5,341 bases of DNA, from positions 1-5,341 of the forward strand of contig DASRUQ010000026.1 in NCBI GenBank assembly GCA_035655355.1, written 5' to 3'. This DNA comes from 2-12-FULL-43-11 sp035655355. Its GTDB lineage: Bacteria; Patescibacteriota; Minisyncoccia; UBA6257; Colwellbacteraceae. Both the position numbers and the translations under genes were made by a program. This document shows, in pieces, positions 1 to 5,341 of this stretch. The notes under the pieces were generated by a model. That model searched no databases. It had not been told where the DNA came from and saw only the letters and a program-made list of their open reading frames with translations. The stretch's first letter is position 1. Each line of letters starts with the position of its first letter.

Positions 1-108
1 ATCTCTAAGATCTTTGAACCTCGCTCCTGCCGGTAAAGCAACCGCGGCCACTACCACGGGACCCGCCAAAGACCCCCGCCCCACCTCATCAATTCCAACG
101 ACATACAT
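1..108 (-). CDS. rnhB: Ribonuclease HII, N-terminal part (36 codons, cut by window edge)
   Basis: Read on the minus strand from the ATG at 108-106, the frame stays open to base 1 and gives 36 residues beginning MYVVGIDEVGRGSLAGPVVV. The GIDEVGRG block followed by LAGPVV is the signature N-terminus of RNase HII. Asp7 and Glu8 are the first two acidic residues of its metal-dependent active site; the remaining acidic ligands lie outside the window. The enzyme cleaves the RNA strand of RNA-DNA hybrids and nicks at single ribonucleotides misincorporated in DNA, starting ribonucleotide excision repair in the cytoplasm. The start is well fixed, because only four residues precede GIDE and no later start could keep the catalytic pair. 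There is no Shine-Dalgarno sequence upstream of the ATG. The gene is divergent from dnaE, with 158 bp between the two start codons. Family identity is secure; length and intactness cannot be judged. Confidence 0.95.
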   Translation of the reverse strand, partial: MYVVGIDEVGRGSLAGPVVVAAVALPAGARFKDLRD

Positions 109-114
109 TAGATA

Positions 115-142
115 ATTTTAAAGTGTAAATATCAAAAATCAA
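115..142 (-). promoter_or_regulatory. Possible rnhB promoter (minus strand)
   Basis: On the minus strand, TTGATT (142-137) is followed after 16 bp by TAAAAT (120-115), matching the sigma-70 consensus at 4/6 and 5/6. Transcription would begin about 7 bp further on, near 108, which is the A of the rnhB start codon and so implies a leaderless transcript. The -35 hexamer lies in the left arm of the inverted repeat. Sequence this AT-rich yields such matches by chance, so this is a candidate only. Confidence 0.25.
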
Positions 143-204
143 AATGACAGTTTAAAATGTTAAAATTTTGTAACTTTACATTGTCATTTCACACTTTGAT
201 TTTT
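120..204. repeat. AT-rich interrupted inverted repeat between rnhB and dnaE
   Basis: The left arm AAAAATCAAAATGACA (134-149) has its exact reverse complement on the right as two 8-base halves, TGTCATTT (182-189) and TGATTTTT (197-204), split by 7 extra bases (190-196). The extra bases overlap ACACTTT (191-197), which is complementary to AAAGTGT (120-126) on the outer left. The left arm can therefore pair with the right arm in two competing registers. Between the arms lies a near-palindrome GTTAAAATTTTGTAAC (159-174) with one arm mismatch. A 7-base direct repeat TTTACAT (202-208, 209-215) follows the right arm. G+C over 121-220 is 20 of 100. This could be a palindromic intergenic repeat family, a hairpin in a leader RNA, or a regulator site; the sequence does not decide. 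Confidence 0.6.
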
Positions 205-225
205 ACATTTTACATTAACTATGAT
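196..225 (+). promoter_or_regulatory. Possible upstream dnaE promoter
   Basis: TTGATT (196-201) is followed after 18 bp by TATGAT (220-225), scoring 4/6 and 5/6 against the sigma-70 consensus. The predicted start, near 232, would leave a leader of about 35 nt before the dnaE ATG. The -35 hexamer is in the right arm of the inverted repeat, mirroring the hexamer in the left arm that faces rnhB. It is weaker than the TATAAT promoter just downstream and may be a chance match in AT-rich DNA. Confidence 0.3.
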
Positions 226-254
226 TGGAAACTGTAGCTTGACTTAGATATAAT
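225..254 (+). promoter_or_regulatory. Probable dnaE promoter with perfect -10 box
   Basis: TATAAT (249-254) is an exact sigma-70 -10 box. TTGGAA (225-230) is a 4/6 match for the -35 at a spacing of 18 bp. The start site expected about 7 bp after the -10 box falls near 261, only about 6 nt before the dnaE ATG at 267, leaving no room for a ribosome binding site. None is visible: 255-266 has no GGAG-like sequence. If the promoter is used, the operon mRNA is leaderless or nearly so. The nearby TTGACT (239-244) is too close to TATAAT to act as its -35. Confidence 0.55.
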
Positions 255-266
255 GTCGATAACCTT

Positions 267-3200
267 ATGCCTAAATTTTCCCATCTCCATACCCACACCC
301 ACTACTCCCTTTTGGATGGCCTCAGTAAAGTTGACGCGTTGGTTAACCGCGTCAGAGAACTCGGCATGGATTCTGTCGCCGTCACCGACCACGGCAACAT
401 GTATGCGGCAGTGGAATTTTACAAGAAAGCAAAAGCATCGGGCATCAAACCGATAATTGGCCTGGAAACTTACGTAGCCCAAAACTCCCGCCTTTCCAAA
501 GTGGCAAAAGTTGATAACGCCAGATACCACCTGATACTCTTAGTTAAGAATGAAGCAGGCTATAAAAATCTTTGCAGGTTACTCACCGCCTCGCATCTGG
601 AAGGTTTTTATTATAAGCCTAGGATTGATAAAGAGATCCTGGAGAAATATCACGAAGGGCTCATATGTCTGTCGGGATGTTTTTCCGGAGAAGTCGGCAA
701 ACTGCTGCGTAACGGACAAACTGTTCAAGCTGAAGAGGTGGCCTCTTATTATAAAAATATATTTCACGAAGACTACTACCTCGAAATCCAGCCCCACACT
801 CCGGAGATTCACGAAGGATTAATCGCGCTCTCTAAAAAATTGGATATCCCCCTGGTAGCTACTCAAGACTCTCACTACTTATTAAAAGAAGATAAACCGG
901 TGCACGAAGTGCTCTTGGCTGTACAGACTAATAATAAAGTTGATGACGAAGATAGGTTTTCCTTTAACGAAGCAGAGGCTTATTTAAAAAGTCCCGAAGA
1001 AATGGCGGCGGACTTTCCTAATCTGCCCGAGGCGCTGGAGAATACCGTTAAGATTGCCGAAAAATGTAATTTTAATTTTAACCTGGGGCAAAACCTACTT
1101 CCTAAGTACAATGTTCCCGAGGGTTACACACCCAATTCTTACATCAGGAAACTTTGCGAAGAAAAATTGTCAAAACGGGTTCAAGAAATCACTCCCGAGG
1201 TAACGGAAAGACTGGAGTACGAACTCGGCGTTATAGAAAAGACGGGCTTTGCCGACTACTTTTTAATCGTGCAGGATTTCGTGAACTGGGCCAAAGAACA
1301 CGGCATCGCCGTGGGGCCAGGCAGAGGTTCGGCGGCGGGCAGTTTTGTTTCTTATGTTTTAAATATCACTGATGTTGACCCTCTAAAATACAATCTGCTC
1401 TTTGAAAGATTCTTGAATCCGGAAAGAATCTCTATGCCCGATATTGATATAGACTTTGCTGATTACAGAAGAGACGAAGTCTTGGGTTACATCAAAGACT
1501 TATACGGCGTGGACCGTGTCGCGCAAATTATTACCTTCGGAACTATGGCCGCCAGGGCTGCCTTACGGGACGCGGGCCGCGCCTTAGGGTACCCCTACGC
1601 TTTATGTGATGAAATCGCGAAAATGATTCCCTTCCATCCTTCCAACGACAAAGAAAACAAATTGCCGAATGACCTGGAAAACGTAGCCGAACTCAAATAC
1701 ATATACGAAACAAATCCGGACGCTAAGAAATTAATAGATATGGCCATAAAATTGGAAGGAGTAGCTCGGCATGCTTCCGTGCACGCTTGCGGAGTAGTAA
1801 TCTCTCCCGAACCATTAATGGACTATATGCCTATGCAACGCTCGCCTCAGGACAGCGAAGCTCTTTTAACCCAATTCGAAATGCATAGCGTTGAAGACTT
1901 GGGATTGCTGAAAATCGATTTATTGGGGCTAAAAAATTTAACCATTATTGAGGAAACTCTTCGTCTCGTTAAAGAAATAAAAGGAGACGAGATAGATATT
2001 TCCAATCTCCCTTTGGACGACAAAAAAACATTCGAGCTGCTCCAGGCAGCCGACACTACCGGAGTTTTCCAATTTGAATCTTCCGGCATGAGGCGTTACA
2101 TGAAAGATTTGAAACCTACCGAACTGGAAGACCTGGTAGCTCTCGTTTCGCTTTTCAGACCCGGGCCGATGGAGCTTATCCCCTCTTTTATCCAGAGGAA
2201 GTTTGGCAGAGAAAAAGTGACCTACCTGCACCCCAAATTGGAACCGATTCTGAAGACAACTTACGGCGTCGGTGTCTATCAGGAGCAAATGATGAGAATC
2301 GCGAGAGATTTGGCCGGTTTTAGTCTGCCTGAAGCCGACACTTTACGTAAAGCAATAGGAAAGAAAATCAAAACTTTGCTTGATGCTCAAAAAGAAAGAT
2401 TGGTGAGCGGTATGGTGAGTAACGGCATAGACGAAAAAACTGCCGAAAAAATATGGGACCTTTTTCCTCCTTTTGCCAGATATGGCTTTAACAGGTCTCA
2501 CGCTGTCTGTTACGCGATGACGAGCTACCGGACTGCCTACCTCAAGGCCAATTATCCGGTTGAATTCACTACCTCCCTGCTTAACAACGAAGCCGGTGAC
2601 GTAGAAAAAGTTTCCGAAGTCATAGATGAGTCCAGAAAAAGAGGTATACGAATCCTGCCGCCCGATGTTAACAGAAGCGTGACTCGTTTCGTGCCTGAAG
2701 GAGAAAATATCCGCTTCGGGCTTTTGGCCATTAAAAACATCGGCTCTCATATTACCGATGTTATCGTGAATGAACGAATGAGGGGCGGCCCCTACGAAGG
2801 CTTGGCTGATTTTGTGACGAGAATACACGACAGAGATTTAAATAAAAAATCTATGGAGGCTCTCATTAAAAGCGGAGCTATGGACTCGTTCGGCATTGAA
2901 AGAGCCGCGGCACTCGCGAGCTTGGAGGATATTCTCCGGACCGGCAGCGGCATCAAAAAACAAAACGCCTCAATGCAGACAGGACTTTTCGGTTCTATGG
3001 CGCCGATACAGATAAAACTGCGCACTGATGTTCCTCCGGTCTCCAAAGCAGAACGCTTGGGCTGGGAGAAAGAACTTCTGGGACTCTATGTGACCGAGCA
3101 TCCGTTACGGGAATTCTTTGACAAACTGGCTAAAGACGGCAAAAGAGTCACCCACATCAAAGAAGCTTATAAAATAATTAATGATGGGAAACCAATTTTA

Positions 3201-3437
3201 ACCTACGGAGTAATCGTCTCTCTGAGCCATAAAGTAACCAAAGACGGCAAGCCAATGTGCTTTGCCAAAATAGAGGATCTGACCGATAATATAGAAGTTC
3301 TCATTTTTGAAGATACTCTTAAAAAAGACCCAGATGTTTGGAAAGAAGGCAACGCCATCGCGATAACCGGCCGTATCTCCAGGAGGAACGGAGAACCTAA
3401 AATCCTATGCAACGAAGCGAAAAAATTAATTCTTTAG
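267..3437 (+). CDS. dnaE: DNA polymerase III alpha subunit (DnaE1-type replicative polymerase)
   Basis: This is the catalytic subunit of the replicative DNA polymerase, 1056 aa. An N-terminal PHP domain (about 1-275) shows HLHTH with His8 and His10, then Asp17, His42, Glu67, His88, Cys138, Asp201 and His203, a full set of the expected metal ligands. The C-family polymerase core follows, with GPGRGSAAGS (350-359), catalytic Asp392 and Asp394 in PDIDIDF, and Asp551 in KIDLLGL. Fingers motifs include RHASVHACGVV, TGVFQFESSGMR, RPGPM and YGFNRSHA. A helix-hairpin-helix region (about 826-890), a clamp-binding motif QTGLF (904-908) and an OB fold (about 975-1050) complete it. The protein stops right after the OB fold, so it is about 100 aa shorter than E. 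coli DnaE (1160 aa) and lacks the C-terminal tau-binding domain. The clamp motif and intact PHP argue against error-prone DnaE2/ImuC. An in-frame stop at 240-242 leaves ATG 267 as the only good start. It appears to lead a dnaE-thrS-miaA operon. Confidence 0.97.
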   Translation: MPKFSHLHTHTHYSLLDGLSKVDALVNRVRELGMDSVAVTDHGNMYAAVEFYKKAKASGIKPIIGLETYVAQNSRLSKVAKVDNARYHLILLVKNEAGYKNLCRLLTASHLEGFYYKPRIDKEILEKYHEGLICLSGCFSGEVGKLLRNGQTVQAEEVASYYKNIFHEDYYLEIQPHTPEIHEGLIALSKKLDIPLVATQDSHYLLKEDKPVHEVLLAVQTNNKVDDEDRFSFNEAEAYLKSPEEMAADFPNLPEALENTVKIAEKCNFNFNLGQNLLPKYNVPEGYTPNSYIRKLCEEKLSKRVQEITPEVTERLEYELGVIEKTGFADYFLIVQDFVNWAKEHGIAVGPGRGSAAGSFVSYVLNITDVDPLKYNLLFERFLNPERISMPDIDIDFADYRRDEVLGYIKDLYGVDRVAQIITFGTMAARAALRDAGRALGYPYALCDEIAKMIPFHPSNDKENKLPNDLENVAELKYIYETNPDAKKLIDMAIKLEGVARHASVHACGVVISPEPLMDYMPMQRSPQDSEALLTQFEMHSVEDLGLLKIDLLGLKNLTIIEETLRLVKEIKGDEIDISNLPLDDKKTFELLQAADTTGVFQFESSGMRRYMKDLKPTELEDLVALVSLFRPGPMELIPSFIQRKFGREKVTYLHPKLEPILKTTYGVGVYQEQMMRIARDLAGFSLPEADTLRKAIGKKIKTLLDAQKERLVSGMVSNGIDEKTAEKIWDLFPPFARYGFNRSHAVCYAMTSYRTAYLKANYPVEFTTSLLNNEAGDVEKVSEVIDESRKRGIRILPPDVNRSVTRFVPEGENIRFGLLAIKNIGSHITDVIVNERMRGGPYEGLADFVTRIHDRDLNKKSMEALIKSGAMDSFGIERAAALASLEDILRTGSGIKKQNASMQTGLFGSMAPIQIKLRTDVPPVSKAERLGWEKELLGLYVTEHPLREFFDKLAKDGKRVTHIKEAYKIINDGKPILTYGVIVSLSHKVTKDGKPMCFAKIEDLTDNIEVLIFEDTLKKDPDVWKEGNAIAITGRISRRNGEPKILCNEAKKLIL
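3381..3393 (+). promoter_or_regulatory. Purine-rich, poorly spaced ribosome-binding region for thrS
   Basis: AGGAGG (3381-3386) and GGAG (3390-3393) lie inside the end of dnaE, upstream of the thrS ATG at 3407. The gaps are 20 and 13 nt, longer than the usual 5-9 nt. No in-frame start lies closer, because a TAA at 3398-3400 closes the thrS frame. Translation of thrS may use the GGAG at long spacing, or be coupled to ribosomes finishing dnaE through the 31-bp overlap. The AGGAGG also encodes conserved-looking OB-fold residues (Arg-Arg), so it may be coincidental. Confidence 0.35.
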
Positions 3438-5194
3438 ACGCCCAAAGACATTCCCTGGCCCATATTCTGGCGGCGGTAGTTTTGGAAAAATTCCCTTCGG
3501 CTAAACTCGGCATCGGCCCGACTATAGATAACGGCTTCTATTACGATTTCCAGCTTCCCAAAGGCCTCACTCCGGAAGATTTAAAAGATCTGGAGAAAGA
3601 TATGAGGCGACTCGTCAGGATGAATATGACATTCACCGGTAAAAAAGCTACTCCTTTAGCCGCTAAGAAAGCTTTTGCTAAACAGCCTTTTAAACTGGAC
3701 CTGATAAAAGAATTCGTTAAAGACAAAAAGGCTTTGACGATTTACGACACGGTTGATAAAAGAACCGGCAAGATTTATTTCTCCGATCTTTGCAGGGGGG
3801 GGCATGTTAAAAATACCTCGGAGATAAATGCCGATGCTTTTAGGCTTACTAAAATAGCCGGCGCTTATTGGAGAGGAGACGAAAAAAATCCCCAGTTACA
3901 GAGAATCTACGGTATCGCCTTTCATCAAGAACAGGAACTCAAGGACTACCAGGAGATGCTGCGGATGGCTGAAGCCAGCGATCACAGAAACTTAGCCGAT
4001 AAATTGCAGCTATTTATGGTTGATGAAGGCATCGGGCGTGGACTCCCCCTTTGGCTGCCTAACGCCTTCGCGACCAGGCATGTTCTGGAAAATTATATGT
4101 ACGAACTGGAAAGACGATCCGGCTATAAGCACGTTTTGACACCGCATCTGGCCAAAGAGGATCTTTATAAGACCTCGGGCCACTTGGCTCACTATAAAGC
4201 AGATATGTATGCTCCGCTGGAGATTGACGGCACCAAGTATTACCTGAGGCCGATGAATTGCCCCCACCACCACAGCATCTACAAGTACTCCAAAAAAAGT
4301 TACCGCGAACTGCCTTTGCGCATTGCCGAGTTCGGCACGGTTTATCGCTACGAAAGAAGCGGCACTTTAAGCGGACTTATCAGAGTCAGGGGGTTCACCC
4401 AAAATGACGCGCATATTTATACCGACGAAGAAAGATTGGAAAGCGAGATAGTTGGAGTTTTGAAACTGCACCAGAAGGTTTATGAAGATATGGGTATTAG
4501 TGACTACTGGTACAGATTGTCGCTCCCCGACTTTAAAAATAATAAAGAAAAGTACGGTGACGTGAAAAACAAAACTATGTGGAATAAGGGTTCGGCTGTT
4601 TTAAAAAAAGCTCTTCAGGAAACAGGCCACAAATTCGTGGAAGCTCCCGGAGAGGCAACTTTCTACGGGCCCAAAATCGATATCCAAATAAAAGATATTT
4701 ACGGCAAAGAGGACAGCATCGCTACTGTCCAGGTTGATTACTACTCTGCCGGTAAATTCAATCTGAACTATGTTAGTAAAGATGGCAAAGAAAAGCCCGT
4801 CATTATTGTTCACCGGGCGATACTCGGATCATTCGATAGGTTCTTCGCTTTCTTAATAGAGAAAACTTCCGGTAACCTCCCGGTCTGGCTCGCGCCCGTT
4901 CAAGTAAAGATCTTGGCGGTAAGCGATAAGCATTCGGGGTACGCAGAAAGTATTAATAAGAAACTAATAAATGCAGGACTCCGAAGTGAGATAGCACCAA
5001 GCGATGAAACCTTGGGCAAAAGAATCCGCCAGGCTGAAATGCAAAGAATCCCCTACATAGCGGTTGTGGGAGACGAAGAAATAAAAAGTGGCACTATGAG
5101 CATCCGTGTTCGCGGAGAGGGCTCTGGAGGGCAGGAAACCATTGAGAGCCTTATTGAAACTATCCTCAAACAATCAGATAAGCTTTCTTCTTAA
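3407..5194 (+). CDS. thrS: Threonyl-tRNA synthetase lacking the TGS domain
   Basis: This class II synthetase charges tRNA-Thr with threonine in the cytoplasm. The 595 residues open almost at once with the N2 editing domain: HSLAH (His15, His19) and SDLCRGGH (Cys129, His133) supply the four residues that clear mischarged Ser-tRNA-Thr. The catalytic core follows, with MNCPHH (zinc ligand Cys285), the motif 2 segment YRYERSG (Arg314), NDAH (zinc ligand His336), and VHRAILGS (zinc ligand His469, motif 3). From WLAPVQV (494) to the end is the anticodon-binding domain. The N-terminal TGS (N1) domain of about 60 residues is missing: the E. coli editing residues are shifted by 53-58 positions, and an in-frame TAA at 3398-3400 rules out an upstream extension. 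The gene overlaps dnaE by 31 bp in another frame. A stretch usually reading like LPxRF is YSAGKF (446-451) here. A G8 run (3795-3802) encodes part of the editing motif. Editing and synthesis both look intact. Confidence 0.97.
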   Translation: MQRSEKINSLDAQRHSLAHILAAVVLEKFPSAKLGIGPTIDNGFYYDFQLPKGLTPEDLKDLEKDMRRLVRMNMTFTGKKATPLAAKKAFAKQPFKLDLIKEFVKDKKALTIYDTVDKRTGKIYFSDLCRGGHVKNTSEINADAFRLTKIAGAYWRGDEKNPQLQRIYGIAFHQEQELKDYQEMLRMAEASDHRNLADKLQLFMVDEGIGRGLPLWLPNAFATRHVLENYMYELERRSGYKHVLTPHLAKEDLYKTSGHLAHYKADMYAPLEIDGTKYYLRPMNCPHHHSIYKYSKKSYRELPLRIAEFGTVYRYERSGTLSGLIRVRGFTQNDAHIYTDEERLESEIVGVLKLHQKVYEDMGISDYWYRLSLPDFKNNKEKYGDVKNKTMWNKGSAVLKKALQETGHKFVEAPGEATFYGPKIDIQIKDIYGKEDSIATVQVDYYSAGKFNLNYVSKDGKEKPVIIVHRAILGSFDRFFAFLIEKTSGNLPVWLAPVQVKILAVSDKHSGYAESINKKLINAGLRSEIAPSDETLGKRIRQAEMQRIPYIAVVGDEEIKSGTMSIRVRGEGSGGQETIESLIETILKQSDKLSS

Positions 5195-5202
5195 TCACTT
5201 AT

Positions 5203-5341
5203 ATGGAGAAGCCTAAGGTAATAGCCGTGGTAGGGCCGACCTCCAGCGGCAAAAGCGACCTGGCGGTAAATCTGGCCAGGCGTTTTAATGGCGAAGTGGT
5301 CTCGGCAGATTCCAGACAGGTCTATAAAGGATTAAATATCG
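5203..5341 (+). CDS. miaA: tRNA dimethylallyltransferase, N-terminal part (46 codons, cut by window edge)
   Basis: MiaA transfers a dimethylallyl group to N6 of adenosine-37, next to the anticodon of tRNAs that read codons starting with U. This stabilises codon-anticodon pairing. The visible 46 residues contain the P-loop GPTSSGKS (11-18) and the family signature SADSRQVYKGL (34-44), in which Asp36 matches the conserved catalytic Asp of MiaA. The start ATG lies 8 bp after the thrS stop, so the two are almost certainly co-transcribed. The frame is open to the window edge. No Shine-Dalgarno sequence is visible in the thrS tail or the 8-bp gap, so initiation may depend on ribosomes terminating at thrS. 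The C-terminal two-thirds and the tRNA-binding part are outside the window. The family call is firm despite the truncation. Confidence 0.95.
   Translation, partial: MEKPKVIAVVGPTSSGKSDLAVNLARRFNGEVVSADSRQVYKGLNI

Noticed and set aside
107..135. TTGATA (135-130) and TCTAAT (112-107) spaced 17 bp apart on the minus strand, good -35 and -10 matches
   Set aside because: Transcription would begin near base 100, inside rnhB and past its only usable start codon, so it cannot express the gene. TTGATT with TAAAAT fits the gene better.
120..204. The inverted repeat as a Rho-independent terminator
   Set aside because: It lies between two divergent start codons, so no gene ends there, and its stem is AT-rich rather than GC-rich.
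120..216. An insertion sequence, MITE or CRISPR remnant in the rnhB-dnaE gap
   Set aside because: There is no transposase fragment, no clear target-site duplication and no regularly spaced repeat. A repeat family remains possible but cannot be shown from one copy.
239..244. TTGACT as the -35 of the dnaE promoter
   Set aside because: It lies only 4 bp from TATAAT, and there is no reasonable -10 box 16-18 bp downstream of it, around 261-268.
253..456. A 67-codon plus-strand reading frame starting at an ATG that overlaps the TATAAT box
   Set aside because: It runs out of frame inside the conserved dnaE PHP region, has no recognisable protein features and starts within the promoter, so it is a by-product of dnaE.
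2343..2828. A 161-codon minus-strand open frame inside dnaE
   Set aside because: It is the longest antisense frame, but it lies opposite strongly conserved fingers-domain sequence, shows no family motif, and has no promoter or ribosome site.

Overview
The window is a densely packed stretch of bacterial chromosome with four recognisable housekeeping genes and one short regulatory gap. From left to right it holds the 5' end of a minus-strand rnhB (RNase HII, cut by the window edge), a 158-bp divergent intergenic region, a complete dnaE (DNA polymerase III alpha subunit, 1056 aa), a complete thrS (threonyl-tRNA synthetase, 595 aa) that overlaps the end of dnaE by 31 bp, and the first 46 codons of miaA (tRNA A37 dimethylallyltransferase), which begins 8 bp after thrS stops. 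The standard code fits: the two complete genes end in TAG and TAA, and neither has an internal TGA.

The plus-strand genes look like one co-directional operon, dnaE-thrS-miaA. It combines chain-elongating replication with two tRNA-centred functions (charging of tRNA-Thr and A37 hypermodification). rnhB, which removes RNA from DNA, is transcribed divergently from the same gap. The genes need not act together biochemically; shared transcription is what the layout supports.

The gap between rnhB and dnaE is the only non-coding stretch of any size. It is very AT-rich (20% G+C over 121-220, counted by hand) and contains an interrupted inverted repeat. The arms carry outward-facing TTGATT hexamers. 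A perfect TATAAT sits just 12 bp before the dnaE start codon, which implies a leaderless or nearly leaderless dnaE mRNA. None of the starts of rnhB, dnaE or miaA has a Shine-Dalgarno sequence; only thrS has purine-rich sequence upstream, at longer than usual spacing.

Organism: clearly bacterial. The ThrRS lacks its N-terminal TGS domain, the DnaE is compact and lacks a long C-terminal tail, genes overlap, and an AT-rich palindromic element sits between genes. Together these resemble the small-genome Patescibacteria (Candidate Phyla Radiation). That assignment is an inference from overall character, not from a diagnostic marker. I see no mobile element, CRISPR array, RNA gene or obviously new defence or metabolic system. 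The points worth a second look are the palindromic bidirectional promoter region, the leaderless dnaE start, the intact PHP metal site in DnaE, the TGS-less ThrRS, and a G8 tract inside the ThrRS editing motif.
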